Below, piece by piece: positions 25,701 through 40,700 of a DNA stretch of 64,000 bases (within the stretch, counting starts at the first letter, position 1; every line of letters starts with the position of its first letter). The DNA is from Dimorphilus gyrociliatus. Taxonomy: Eukaryota; Annelida; Polychaeta; Dinophilidae. The stretch spans positions 985,713 through 1,049,712 of the forward strand of contig CAJFCJ010000004.1 of the NCBI GenBank assembly GCA_904063045.1, given 5' to 3'. The position numbers and the translations under genes are program-made. Under the pieces are notes generated by a model. That model was not told the DNA's origin. It did no database searches and worked only from the letters and a program-made list of their open reading frames with translations.

Positions 25701-28700
25701 TAAATAATAATAATAATAGTAATAAGTTTAAAATACACATCTATATGTATATATAATAGTTTTGTATGTACGTGCAAATGTATTAATAATCCTTGATAAT
25801 TCGTCCTTTCACTATTTACCCATCTATGTCTCGTTCTCTACGCCCTTAATCCTCCCTTCCTCTGTCTGTCTCTGTTTTTTTTTCTCTCTCTCTTTCTCGG
25901 TGTTCTATTAAAAAATAAAAAAAAAGAATATCATTGATTTATTTTTAATAAAAAAAAAGCCTTATCCAGATTATTATTATTAATATCTTATCAAGTAAAC
26001 TTTTTATATTTTCATTTAACAGGCCATCATGGAACAATTTTTGGTAAGTTTTTATTATAAAAATATACATAATATTTCTGCTAACTAGCTCTATTAATAA
26101 TAAAAATATAACTTGATCTTTATTGTATAAATTTCACTTTTTGCGATAGAATAATGAATATATCTATACTGTATATACTAATATATAGATATGCCATTTT
26201 ATTAAATAATAGCTATTTAGAGTGAATTTTACTTGATTTTTGTTATATAAAGAAAGGAAAAATCATTCTTGACGGACAGTATATTCTTTTTCGTATTTGT
26301 GATATAATTTGTTAGTTTTATAAGATCGATATATTGTAGATTTGCATACTTCTCTCAATTCCGTTATTTGTAATGATTTTTAACTTAGATATTGTTGACT
26401 TAAATTCTTAAGTTTACATAGTCTTGATTTTATGATAGCAACAAAACAATAAAATTTCTATTCTTTTTTAATTTTTTTAGCACCGAAATGGAAAGGCAAG
26501 ATGAAAAATCAACTGGTTTTAGGTAAGCAATCTCATGAATATTAATAAGTTCTTAGGCGCTATTTTTTTTTCATGAATTGTTCAGAAAAATTTTTATTAC
26601 TTGTATATATAAGATATATAATGTGATTTCCATATGGGAGTTACTTTGTATCCTTTTAAATAGACTGAATAGCGAATAGTTTCCATTTCCTTCCGGGTTT
26701 TTTTTTGTTTTAACCCTTATGACTTATAAGGTTAATGCATTCATTTAATTCGCAATTTATTTTATTTATAGTCAGAGTTTCACTGATAAATCTAAATCGG
26801 TTGTCTTTGGATTTTATAGATAAATAAATCGAAAGAGTCGCCAACTCTTTCATAGGGTAATAGAGGGAGAGATAGGGAGGGAATTCCTTTCACTATTTTC
26901 TTTCAAGTCTCCTTTTTATGACATTTGAAAATATCTTATGAATAGATCTCAGCTTTTTTCCGACTGTCCTTTATTTGCTGTTTACCTTAAATACAAATAT
27001 ACGCCTACATAAGAAAAAAGACACATTCCCTCTCTCACTTTCCTCTCTCTTTCTCACTTTCCGTGTTTCTTTGTTTCTCCTATTTCTGTCCCAATAGAAA
27101 GTGACATTTTATATATAACTATCATATTTTTGGTATTTGAACTAGACCATTTTATATGTGTATACACTGTTTTAAAGATAAAAAAGGAGAGAAAGCCAGA
27201 AAATTAATATTATTTTTAAGACGGAATCGATTGCTCTTCCTTGTTTATTGTATTAAATAAAGAATTGCAATAATTTGATTAATGAATTGAAGACAGATTT
27301 AAAACACTTATCAGATTTCACAACAAACGTAATAATCAATATGTTCCGTTTGACTTTCTATAAATCGAACTAACATCTATTGACAGAATTTGGCTTATTA
27401 ATTGATTCAATAATTGAAGCAATTATACAACGCATACAAGTCATAATTAAATGTACTGCGAAAACGTGTCCCTTGCTTTTCTTTTCGCCTTTTAGATTGT
27501 TTTTTTGTTGGCTTTCTCTTTAACAACAACAAGAGTGTTTTTTTTTAAACGTTTTCCACCTTGTATTGTATGCATTATGTAATAATGTTGAAAGTATCAA
27601 TCTGACTAAATTAGCCCTATATTAAACGTATGAAAAAACAATATAACAAAAGAGTAAATTTTTTATAAATACGATTTTAGACATTTCTTTAAAAAACTAG
27701 ATTTTTAATAATAAAAAAAAAATATTCAAGAAATTGAAAAACATCGAAGGCTGCCTTATCAAGAATTTTTACCTGAGTCCTCAGCCTATCTTAATCAATA
27801 TGCCACGTGACGCTATATTTTAGTCACGTGGTGCCGTGGTTGATCATTGCTGGCCTAACGATAGAAACACGTGGAACAAACCCAGGAAGAGATCGTCTTA
27901 GGGTTAAGATTTTAAAAAAAAATTGGATATTATGCTTGTCCTGCCTCGATTCTTGAATTCAGTGGAATCAATACAATAAGAGACATTTAAAAATGACGTT
28001 ATCTAGAGGACTATAGAAAAAAAATAGGCGTTTTAATTAAAAAAATAAACAAGAGACAAAATGTTTAAAAAGCTCTTCTGCGGAAGAAAGAAATGCAAGA
28101 AAAAAGGGAATAAAATTTATCCAGATCTCGCCCCACAGAGGCTAAGTTTAATAGGAAGGCAAAAAAGGTATATTTGTTAAACCAGCATCAATACATAAGG
28201 CAGCTATGACATGTATATATGTGCTATATTTCTATATAATAACTCTACATATACGGTAGCTAAATAGTCCATATAGATTAGACTATTTTTAGATTATTAT
28301 GCATAAGTTAACAATTTCACTAACATCTGTTAGATTAAATACCAGTTTTTGAAAGTCTTAAATTCTTTTTTGAACGAGCACTCCTAAATGACGTCAAATT
28401 TATTGATTGACACCGAAATCGATAAGAAAGATAAGGTGAAAAAGGAATCTCTCTTTCCCATTGTACCGATCGTTATACTGTACTTTCGATTAATAAAGCA
28501 GGTATAATAATTAATAACAGTTTTGATTTGGTTGGATTTATTCTGAGTAGTGTCGAAATGATTGAACTCGATTTATACGGGAGAAATTCAATATTTTCGA
28601 TAAAAGAAATGAGTAGTTTTAATTACGTATACTGTTAGTAGTCTACTACGACTTTCACTTATTCGTATACAATATATATATAATCCTTCTGACTCTGATT

Positions 28701-31700
28701 GTAGATCTAACTGATTAAAAGGTTGTTTTAAAAAATCTTAAACTATACTAACTTGTTTAACCTCTTTTACGGACACTGTTATGTCTGTATGCAAAAGTGG
28801 CAATTTAATCGGTTAGTTTTAAAAATTAGGGGGATTTTACGCCTTGTTACTTCAATTATTGAAGAAAGTAGAGGGTTAGAGGTCTTTTAACAATGTTAAG
28901 TGTCATATACAATTCTTAGCGTATAGATTATAAAATAGTTTAAAAACAATCGATCTAGCTAAATCTTATATATCTAATATATAGTATATATACTGCATAT
29001 CCTACTTTTTAGACTCAATTTATCGATAATTGTTAGTTTTTATTTTCTTTGATAGGCCTACCCATCAATTTTAATCATCTAATCCGTAATATGCATTGAA
29101 ATTATTACAATTTACAACAAAAAATTTACTAATAAACTCAGAAAGGAGTTTTTTTTATTATTAGTTAGGCATATACCTATCATTGCAAATAATATACAGT
29201 AATAAAGGAAAGCTCAATTTGCTTGTTCTTTTTTTTTTTGAATAAATAGGCTAAATATTTTTACTTTTGTCAATGAGGTATTGATTATTATTACTATCAT
29301 GAAGAACAAGGTTTTATTGGGTGAAATATAATGTAAATTCACTTGTAACCCTCTCTCCTCCCCCCTCCCCCCTCTTCTTCCCTTTTCTAACGCGAATATA
29401 TATTTAGTCCGCTTAATTTTTAAGTGAACGTATAGTCAACAAGATTGCCCTTTTTATGCCCTTGTCTACGGATATAAAATAATATATACAAACAATAATC
29501 CTTAAATAGAAAATTTCTCAGTAAATATATATCGAAATGTCATAATAACAAATGAAACTAAGCATTTAACAAAATACAAAAGTAGTAAAAGAATTTTTCC
29601 TATTTTTGTTATCGTTCCTCCACAATACTGTTCACTTTACGTACCTTTGTCTTTCTATTTAACTCTTCAATTCATATATCTTTTATCTTTACCGACATAA
29701 AAATCTAATAATAATAAAAGAAAAAGGTGTTAAAAATATATATACACTAGAAAATCTTTTGAACTCTTTTTTTTCCCACTTAAAATTATTAAGTATTGGA
29801 ATTTGAAGGAAAACATTCATTTAATGGTAAATAAATTCTATCTATTTAGATTATTAAATCAAAAAATAGTTTTTTATCATTAAAAGAAATAATATTGAAT
29901 TAAGAAAGGGTTATTGATCTGAACAGTTCTTAAATAGCGCCTTTTTTATTATATCCTTTATAAATTTATATATATATATACGAGTATATTATTTTGAAAA
30001 ATTTTTCATTCTTACCCTTATATAGATCTGATCTAGAATATGAGGATCATAGGACAAATTATATTGAAACCGAAAAAGAATATTATGAAAGATCGAGGCC
30101 TCAATCTGAAGATAGGAGAAGTTTAGAAAAGGAAAAAGAAGTATTGGAAAATGATAGAAAGAAATGCAGAAATGATTATAGAACGACTTTAAATCGTATA
30201 AAACAATTAGAAAATCAATTAAAATTGACTAAACCTGAAGTGTATGAAAGAGTGCCTCGCGAAAATTTTCGTCCTTTGGAGCCTTCCGTTAGTTGTGGTG
30301 ATTTAGCAATTCAAGCTCGACCAGATATTGGTCATTTAGCCGTCCAAACGGACAGTGATGTTATTTCAATAGCTTCTACTGTTGGTAGCGTAGGATCCTA
30401 CGTATCATGCCCCCCTACCTTAATGAGGTAAGCTATTTTTTCTTATAAACAATAGCAACAATTACGTTATTTAATTAAAAAAGAATGTTAAAGATCTTAA
30501 TTGTCTGTAAGATAATTTTCTTATCTAAAACAAGAGAATTCGTTTTAATTGAAAGAAATGTAAGTGAAAATATTTAGATTATTTATGACGTTGGCGGTAC
30601 TCAGTTATTTTTAAAACTTAATAATATTGATAAAAAGAAATATTTAGTACAAATGAAATCAGTTCAAGCATCTTCCCTACTATAAATTTTTATATTTTTT
30701 CATAGTAATAAATTGATTTAGAAGCTGGCAATAAACCTAATTCTTTGAAAATATTCGTAAACAACTCCTTGAATTACTTCAATATTGTTAAACAAAGTCA
30801 TAAATTATTTATAAATTCCTTATAAAGGCCTAATAATTTATAAATTTTATTATTCTTATATAAATAATTTTTTAGACTATCTTCTTATAAAATGTATTAT
30901 ATTAACTGTTTCTATATAAATATCTAATTAAGGGTTATATCGATTTGTGTAAATTTTCTTGTTCTATTACTATTATGAATTTATATATTCGTTAATAATA
31001 ATCTAGAATTATTATTATTTTATATAAATTTTTACATTCTATTCTCATTTTTAATAGGTCATCTTCGAGACGATCTAAAAGGAAGAGGGATTTCGATATA
31101 TTTTTAGCGAACAGACATTTACAGGATGCTGAAAATAGTCGTTTAAGGAGCGTTGAAGAGGAATTAAGGCAGGATAATGAGAGAACAATTGAACAATTAA
31201 GATATGAACAAGAGAAAGTTGAAATTTTAAAGAAAAGAGAAAGACTTCTCTTGAGTTGTATGGATAGAGAAGAGCCTCTTGGTGAGAGTTATAGTGAAGA
31301 TAATTCCCGTCTACGTGTCTCTGCTGAAATCAATTTTGACTATGGTAATGATTTTACATTTCTCTTTTACAATCTCATATTCTTCTATTCCTTACCCAAA
31401 ATAGATAAGGACTGTGCCATGAAGAGAAGTACCTGCTCTTTGGATAGTCAAGTAATAAGAAAACAAGTTGAACCATCAACAGGTCTTTATAAAACATCCA
31501 GCCTTAAGAGTTTTCTTAAACAAAGAAGAGATTCATTCGAAAAAATTGAGACGAAATGCAAGTCGGATATAACCATTTTTGTCCCAAATTCAAGTAAATT
31601 AACAGGATCTAAAGATATGAACACTGAAATTAGCAATATTGATAATATTCCCAACACGGAGGTGGGCGTAAAAATTGCTTATGAAGAGGGAACGCCAATT

Positions 31701-34700
31701 ATTCAGAGAGGTCGTCGCGTAGAAGAAAAAAGGAAAAAGACACGAAAATCAAAAAAACAGGTTTTTATAGAGTTTTTCTTATTATTATCAAACATTATGA
31801 TCCCTTTTTACTTGGTGTGGTTTTTCAATCGAGTCCTCCCCTATTTACTTTTCTGCACGTTAGGTGGAACAATCTTTCGTCTGCCGAACTTTACCCGATG
31901 GAAGAGCAGATAATTCTCTTCCAGTCTGTCAAGAACTTTCTGTTGTGAAGGTTTGCATGCCAATCTAGATTGAATTGATTTACATCCGTTGATAGTGTTA
32001 ACGTTGTATTGCCTATAGCCTATTTTTAGTTTTTGATTCTGAAATTAACTTTATCTAATCTCCTAAATATGAATTATAAAGAATAATTGTTTTTCTTTTT
32101 GATTTTATAAATTCTTTAACGATTAATAATAATTATTTATTATAAATTAGAAAGGATATTTTATCTTTATCAATTTAATTTTTACTAAAATTTACATAAC
32201 AAAATACTTTTAATTTCTGTTTTTCTGTGATTCAGGATGAAAACTTGAATCAAGAAAATACAACAGATGTTGACATTTCTAACGATTCGTTAGATTTATC
32301 AAGTTCGGCTGAGTTTTCGGACGATTCCTTAGGTAACGAAGAAGAAACTGAAGGAAACGTTGATAAAGTGCCTTCGAATATCACGACAACCTGTAGCGAA
32401 ATTAATATATCACTACCTCATGTTCGTTTGGAAGCCGTCAATAAGGACGGTATTTTTATTAGGTTTGTCATCTATGTTTATTGTAATATTATATTATTTA
32501 TACTGTTTAATCGTATAAACTTGTTAATAATATATACATTCCTCATAGTTTACCGCCTGCAAATCTACCTATCCAAAAAACCGGTGCGATAAGCCCTAAA
32601 AAGGGGTCAAAACACAAGGAGCAGCAATCCAAAAAGCCTTTATCTGATTTAAGCGTCCATTCTAGTCAAGAAACTCGTCAATCTGTAAAAGACTTTCAAC
32701 AATATTCGCCTGACGTTCAACATTTTACAGAAGAGATTCAACTTGAATGTACTGAACTACTGCCAACAACTGATTCAGAAACATTCGATAACCTGAACGA
32801 GACAGATAATCGCCCTCTAGATACAAATAAAGATCTTTCTAAGGTAAAATCTTTAGAGGAGAAAACCGTTCCAATCGAAAGGATTAGCGACGATGAGAAA
32901 TACACAGGCGAAATCATTAAATATTCAAGCGATTCGATCGTGCAGCACGCACTCGCACAATCAATCGTGGAAAATATTAGGCTCGATCGAGTCGAAGAGA
33001 AAGAAGCTACTCTTATGGATAGTTCAATCTTAATAGAGCCAACAAACAAAGCGGAAAAGTTAGATACGTCTTTTACAACTTATTCGGAAGAAGAAGATGC
33101 AAAAGTTAACACAAATCTTGATAGAATTGAAAACGTACAAGAAATTCAACAGCATAATTTTAAAGTCGATAATATTGTAAGTGCAACTGATACTGTTGAA
33201 AAAGACAATGCCAACTGTTTAACAAAAGAAGAGGACAATGTGCCTCTGGATAATCCTTCATGTGAAATGATATTAGAAGAGGACGCTCAAAATAAACCTA
33301 GCTTATTAGTCAAAATTGACAATACCAACAGTAGAGCCGAGGAAAGTGAAACTACTCTATTATCAGAAGGTAAAAATATGGAAAAACTAAATGAACCGTG
33401 TAGTTCTCTTATTGAAATCAAAGATGCCGAAAACATATTAATCAATGCGACTACCGAAACAAAAATCGATGATTTATCGATTCAGGTAGTAAAATCAATA
33501 TCAAATGATGAAATTGAGCGGTTATCGTTAATAATTGAAGAGGGAGAAGACTCTACGGCTAAACATGATAATAAACTCTTACATTTGACGGCTGAGAGTT
33601 TAACACACGTTCAAGGACCTCCTGAGATTTCTGATTTAACCACAGGAGATATAAAGACTACTGAAGAGAATAAAAATACTGAAAAAGAAGTAATTTGCTA
33701 CGATACTGTTAATGTCTCAAGGGAAGAAATTCTTGAATTATCTGAAGATGCTAATCTTCATAATGAAACAATTGATTCGTATATCGTCGATAAAGCTGAC
33801 GTTCAACCCTCTAATGAATCGGATAATGAACGTCCAACTCTGAGTGACAGGGACGGGGATAATAAGACTTCAAATCCTGATGAAGTAAAAACTTTTAAGA
33901 AAGCTGATTCAACTGAAATTTGCAAAGGTGGAGTTGTTACGACGACAGATGCTAATTTTCAATTAGTTGATGCTTCTCAACAATTGCCATCCGCCGTTAA
34001 AGAAGCTGATTGCGCTGGTAAGCAGTCTAATGAAAATGAATTATCCGATCAACATGATTACGTAATGGTAACTGAAAAGAAAGAAGATTATTCTACCGAG
34101 CATATTAAATTAACTCCTGCATATCAACTTAACATTTCCGACAAAGAAGTGAATTCAGATAATTGCTCAACTATTAAAGCAGATATTGTAAATGATCAAA
34201 TAAATCCATTGGAAATTCTATCAACAGAAAAAAAGAATGTATTAGAAAGAGACGCTTCAAAAGGTGAATCAAAACATGCCAATGATGAAATTCAGCAACG
34301 AGACGATGAAAGTTTAAAAAGTGAAGAAATAAAGTCAGCTATAGAAAACGTCTATGACCCAAGTATGAGAGAAAAAGCAGCTCAAGATGAAAGTTACCAA
34401 ACAGATATTGATTCAAAGAATACTCATTTAAACGAGAAAATTAAATTCTCTGGAAGCCTTAGTCCGGAAGTTCACAAAGTCCTACCTTCTAAAAATTCTG
34501 ATAGCAAATATAAAGAAAATATTCTCTCAGAAGAGAAAACATTTGAAAAATGTCCTGAAATTGAATCTGCTTCTATAGTTATAGAAGAGAGCAAGTTTCA
34601 GTTCTTTTGTTTATCTCCAATTGATGGAAATTCAGATCAGGATAACGATGAGGAAATTGCTGATTTATCAACAGATTTGTTTGTCATTCCAAACGAAAAA

Positions 34701-37700
34701 TTGACAGAGGAAGAACTAACACTTTATGAACAAGAGAGTGAACAGATGGAAACAAACGAAAAAGTTAAAAAGAGACTAGAGCTTCAATTCGAAGACTCAG
34801 CATCTACTGATAATAATGATATGGACGAAGGTGTGTCTGATAATCAAATTGTTGAATTATCTATAAGTATTGAAGAACGTACCGAGAATATAGACTGTCA
34901 GTTAAGAGAGTCAACTCAAGCAGAAAGTTGTTTAATGAAGGGTCTAATCGAAAATAAACTTCAGGAAACTGACAATATAAAAGATTTAGACGGCAACAAT
35001 AGATTATCTGACTTGAAAAAACCTGTTACGGAAACCCACGCTATTGTTTTTTCAAATAAAGAGTCTGATCTAAACGTTTCAGAAGAGTTGACGTCACCTC
35101 TCTGCAGTGATCCCAATGAAGGTACTAATGAGCAGTTAGAGGGCGAAAAAGACACCAAACACGAGGAAATATCAAAGCAACCGCCAATCTCACCCAAATA
35201 TAGCGATGAGTCTCTTACAGATCCTCTCGTGGACGAAGCCAGGGAAATACCTCAACAAATCGACATTGAAAAGTTTACTTCGAAAGCAATCTCTGATGAA
35301 ACGAAAAGTGAATGTAAATCAACCATGGCTGATCAAATAAATTCAGAGAGAGAGGGTGAAGCCCATAGTCCAAACATAGAAGAATCTCCCGCGTTACCAT
35401 ATAAACACAATACAGATGCACAATCTGATGAAGATACTGATGATACTGCAAGTTGTCCAGGATCCGTAGATCTTAATAAAAGCTCTAATGATAATACAAA
35501 CGAAATACCTAAAAATGTTGGTGACAGTTCCATTCTAGCAGCTGGACAAGAGGATGACAAACGAAGCAGTTTGGATGATCCTTGCAAAAAATCTTCCGAT
35601 GCGAAAGCTGATGACAATGGAGCTGCAAGTGTCATTTATGAAAATCCATTCGATGAAGATATCGAACATTTCCGATCTTTAAATGAAGGAGAACCCTCAA
35701 CTACTAATGAAAATCTTAATGTTAATCTCTCCTCAATTAAGGAGATATCAGATGACAGTTATCCTGAAGATACAAATAAACATTCACGATTTTTATTTGA
35801 TACTGAACGAGATCTTGAAACTCCAGTTTCTAATCAAACTTCAAGAATTAACGACTCTGCTTTACTCAAAATGTCAGAAACTGAATTTAAGGAGCAAAAT
35901 ACAAAAGAAATTCAAGAAAAATCTGTTATAGTGCATGCAGTAGTGGATAATCAACCTGACATACTTGAAAATTTTCCTATCGTTCAACCTGTGTCGTCTG
36001 TCGTTGAACTTTCTTGTACAATTACTAGTGAAGAAAGTAAGGAAAGTATTGAGAACAGAGGAAAAGAGAATAAAGATAATAAACATGAAAACAAAGAAAA
36101 GCTAAACAAACCGGATGAGAGCGCAATTCTTGATGCTGATGAAAGTAAAGAGAGTACAATTATTACCGATGAATCAAAGGGGAGTGCCATGTTATCAACA
36201 GAAAAAGACAAGGAAAATTTCACCGATAATAAAGAGTCTAGAAGAAGAGATGGATCTCCATCGGCAAAATTTGACAACAATACCACTGCTATTGAAACAT
36301 TAAAACAAGAGTGTGATTCATTACTCATAGAGAGAGAGGAAATTATTAATGACCAGAGTTGTTTAAGTGAAAGATATAAAGGTGATGAAAATATCATTAA
36401 TTTTGAAGAAATTAAAGTTGATTCGCTTCGGGAAGAAAAGGAAATCAATGTAGAAATGATTAACATTACTGATGAGCCTGGAGACAACGTTAGTTTTCCA
36501 TCAACTGAAAAGATTATAGATGACGAAATTGGAACAAATGCAGAAGAATGTAAAGACGATAATTCTCTTTCACTAGAAAAGAATATATGCACAGATATTT
36601 CTATTGACTCGAATGAGCTTAAAAAAGACGATGGTTCTCTATCAACTGATAATGCCAAAAGCAAAGTACTTACAACTGATACTCATGAATCTGAGTTAAG
36701 AGATGCATCGCCAACAACAGAAAATATCAGACTGGACGATAGTACTATTGACCATGAAGAGTATCACCAAAGCAGCGATACACTACTGACAGCAAAGAAA
36801 ACAGCTGAAAAAAGAACAGGCAACAATAACGCTGAAAAGAATAAAAACGTCAAAAATAACACCGAAAGACCTGAAGAACTTTACTCGCTTTTAAAAGAAC
36901 GGGAAAGCGATCTCGAAAGTCCAATTAACACTGCTAAATCGAAAGAGAATTTAAATTCTATACAAGTAAAGACAGGAAGTGAACAAAATATTACTTCTAT
37001 TAAAGAACCTAATGCCAGTGACTCACTTCCAAAAGAAAGAGATATCGATATAGAAAGTTCGAAAGATACTGATGAGACTGAAGAGTATGTTAGTTCTTTA
37101 ACAATAAAGTCTGGAAACGAACCAATTATTACTTCAATGGAAGAACCAAGTGAAAGTGATTCTCTTCCCAGAGAAATAGACAGCATCAGAGAAGGTTCCA
37201 AAGAGATTCTTGAGACTGAAGACAATATTAGTTCTCTACCAATAAAGACTGGAAATGAAACAATTACCACTTCCATTGAAGACCCGAAAACAAGTGATTG
37301 TCCCTCAAGAGAAAAAGACAGCGTCAAAGAATGTTCCAAAGATACTGATGAGACAGCAGAGCATGTTAGCTCTCCAATGGTAAAGTCTGAAAGTGAACAA
37401 ATTACCACTTCCGTTGAAGAACCTAAAAAAGAAAGTTCCAATGATACTGATGAAAATGAAAAGACTATTATTCCTACACCAGTACAGGCTGAGAATAAAA
37501 AAATCACCGCTTCTTTTGGAAAACTAAATGCAAGTGATTCCCTTTCAAAAGAAGGACATACCGATGCAGAAAGTTCCAAAGATACTAATGAGAATGAAGA
37601 GAACATCAGTTCTCTACCAATAAAGTCTGGAAATAAACCAACTGTCACTTCCATTGAAGATCCTAATGCAAGTGATTCACTTCCAAAAGAAAGGGATATC

Positions 37701-40700
37701 AATCTTGAAATTTCCAAAGGTACTGATGAGACTGAAGAGTATGCTACTTCTCTACCAATAAAGTCTGGAAATGAACCAACTATCACTTCCATTGAAGAAC
37801 CAAATGCAAGTGATTCACTTCCAAAAGAAAGAGATATCAATCTTGAAATTTCCAAAGGTACTGATGAGACTGAAGAGTATGCTACTTCTCTACCAATAAA
37901 GTCTGGAAATGAACCAACTATCATTCCCATTGAAGAACCAAATGCAAGTGATTCTCTTCCAAAAGAAAGGAATATCGATCTTGAAATTTCCAAAGATACT
38001 GATAAAACTGAGGAGTATGTTAGTTCGTTACCAGTAGATTCTGGAAATGAACCAACTATCACTCCCATTGAAGACCCTAATGCAAGTGATTCACTTCCAA
38101 AAGAAAGAGATATCAATCTTGAAATTTCCAGAGGTACTGATAAAACTGAGGAGTATGCAACTTCTCTACCAATAAAGTCTGGAAATGAACCAACTATCAC
38201 TTCCATTGAAGAACCAAATGCAAGTGATTCTCTTCCAAAAGAAAGGAATATCGATCTTGAAATTTCCAGAGGTACTGATAAAACTGAGGAGTATGTTAGT
38301 TCTTTAACAATAAAGGCTGCAGATGAATCAATTACCACTTCCATTGAAGAATCTAAAACAAGTGATTCTCTTCCAAGAGAAAAAGATATCGTTAAAGAAG
38401 GTTCCAAAGATACTAATGAGACTGAAATGGATATTAGTTCTCTACTAGTAAAGGCTGGAGCCGAAAAAGTTACCACTTCTATAGAAGAACCTATTACAGA
38501 TTATTCACTTCCAAGAGAAAGAGATATCGAAAAAGAGATTTCCAAAGATACTGATGAGACTGAAAAGAACATCAGTTCTCTACCAATAAAGTCTGGAAAT
38601 GAACCAACTATCACTTCCATTGAAGAACCAAATGCAAGTGATTCTCTTCCAAAAGAAAGGAATATCGAAAAACAAATTTCCAAAGATACTGATAAAGCTG
38701 AAGAATATGTTAGTTCGTTACCAGTAGATTCTGGAAATGAACCAACTATCACTTCCATTGAAGACTCTAATGCAAGTGATTCACTTCCAAAAGAAAGAGA
38801 TATCAATCTTGAAATTTCCAAAGGTACTGATGAGACTGAAGAGTATGCTACTTCTCTACCAATAAAGTCTGGAAATGAACCAACTATCATTCCCATTGAA
38901 GACTCTAATGCAAGTGATTCACTTCCAAAAGAAAGAGATATCAATCTTGAAATTTCCAAAGGTACTGATGAGACTGAAGAGTATGCTACTTCTCTACCAA
39001 TAAAGTCTGGAAATGAACCAACTATCACTTCCATTGAAGAACCAAATGCAAGTGATTCTCTTCCAAAAGAAAGGAATATCGATCTTGAAATTTCCAAAGA
39101 TACTGATAAGACTGAAGAGTATGTTTGTTCTCCAATGGTAAAGTCTAAAAGTGAACAAATAACTACTTCCACTGAAGAACCTAATACAAGTGACTTGCTT
39201 CCAAAAGAAAAGGATATCGATATAGAAAGTTCAAAAGATACTGATGAGACTGAAGAGTATGTTTGTTCTTTACCCATAAAGTCTGAAAACGAACCAGGTA
39301 TCACTTCCATTGAAGACCCTAATGCAAGTGATTCTCTTCCAAGAGAAAAAGATAGTGACACAGAAAGTTCTAGTGATTTTGATGAGACTGAAGAGCATGT
39401 TTGTTCTCTACCCTTAAAAGCTGAAAGTGAACAAATAACTTCTTCCCCTGAAGAGTCTAAATCCGTTGATTTGCTTGTAAAAGAAGAAGGCGGCGACACA
39501 ATACACCTCAAAGATTCTGATGAGACTGAAGAGCATGCTGGTTCTCCTATGATAAAAGCTAAAAGTGAACAATTTACTGTTTACCATGAAAAACCTAATG
39601 CCAGTGATTCTCTTCCAGGAGAAAGATATATCGATGAGGAAGGTTCCATAGATGCTGATGAGACTGAAACAATTATATCTCTACCGGTTAAGGCTGCTAG
39701 TGAACGAATTTACACTTCTGTGGAAGAAGATAATGTAGACGATTCTGTTCCAAAAGAAAAGGATTACGTTAAAGAAAGTTTAGATAATATCGATGAGACT
39801 GAAGACCATATTAGTAAAGAGGACAAAGAGAAGGAAAACACTAGTACTTTTGAAGAACTGGAAAAATTTGATTCGCTTCCGAAAATAAGTGAAAGCGATG
39901 TTGATATTGATGAGCCGGAGGAGAACAATACTTCTGTATCATCCGAAACGGTTAAAAATAAAGATGGCACATGTAATCTGAAAGAACCCAATGAAGAAAG
40001 TATCAATGATAGTGATAGTCCTATGGAGATTACGAGTTCTCTATTAACAGTCAAGACTGATGGCAAACAAAGTTCTACAAATTTCGGAGAGCCTGAAGCA
40101 AGAGAATTGCTTCCGATTGAAAAAGATACGCATGTAGAAAGTTCTGATGATATTGATGAGCCTAATGATAATGCTAATTATCCATCATCAGAAAAATTCA
40201 AACATGACGAAATTACTGCTAATACTGATGAATCTGAACAAGAAGGTAGATCTTCGTTGACAAAAGATAGCAGAGTTGACGATAGCACTACTGGTCATGA
40301 AGAATATAAACAAGAAAGTGTTATCCTACCAGCCGGAATGGAGAAAACTGATGATAGTGTGAACGATAATAAAGAAGTTTGTTCTTTTTCAAACACATTG
40401 GAGAAAAACAAAGATAATACAACTGAAAATGATTATTCTAAAGAAAGTGAAGAACTCACATTAGAAAGTCCACCAGCTAGAGATGAAAAATGTACAACTG
40501 ATACTCAAGAAAGTGATATAGCATTGGGTGGAAGAGGAGGAGATGGAGAAAGTACAGTTGATACTAAAGATTCTCAAGCAGATAATAGTGAAGTATCTAT
40601 AGCAAGATACATAGATAAAGAAGGTACTTATGGTATTGAAGAACCTGAACAGCCAAGTGATTTCGTATCAAGAAACACTGACAGAGATAGAGAAAGTACC

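Larger units (their letters stand above)
26523..30025 (+). other. Kinesin intron 19, containing an internal promoter and first exon
   Basis: 3.5 kb. Between 26523 and 27780 nothing is recognisable beyond AT-rich sequence and a pyrimidine-rich stretch near 27030. An E-box cluster follows (27804-27873), then a candidate alternative first exon (28061-28167). From 28168 to 30025 no exon is visible; there is a C/T-rich stretch near 29350-29385. Confidence 0.65.

Noticed and set aside
36881-39511. Long minus-strand open frames (531 and 336 codons) opposite the 46-aa repeats
   Set aside because: They are mirror images of an acidic repeat whose period is divisible by three: once one unit lacks antisense stops, all do. 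They are Ser/Phe/Leu-rich, lack splice or start context, and end where the repeat degenerates.
36900-39790. CRISPR-like regular repeat
   Set aside because: The repeats are contiguous 138-bp coding units with no spacers, in an animal gene.
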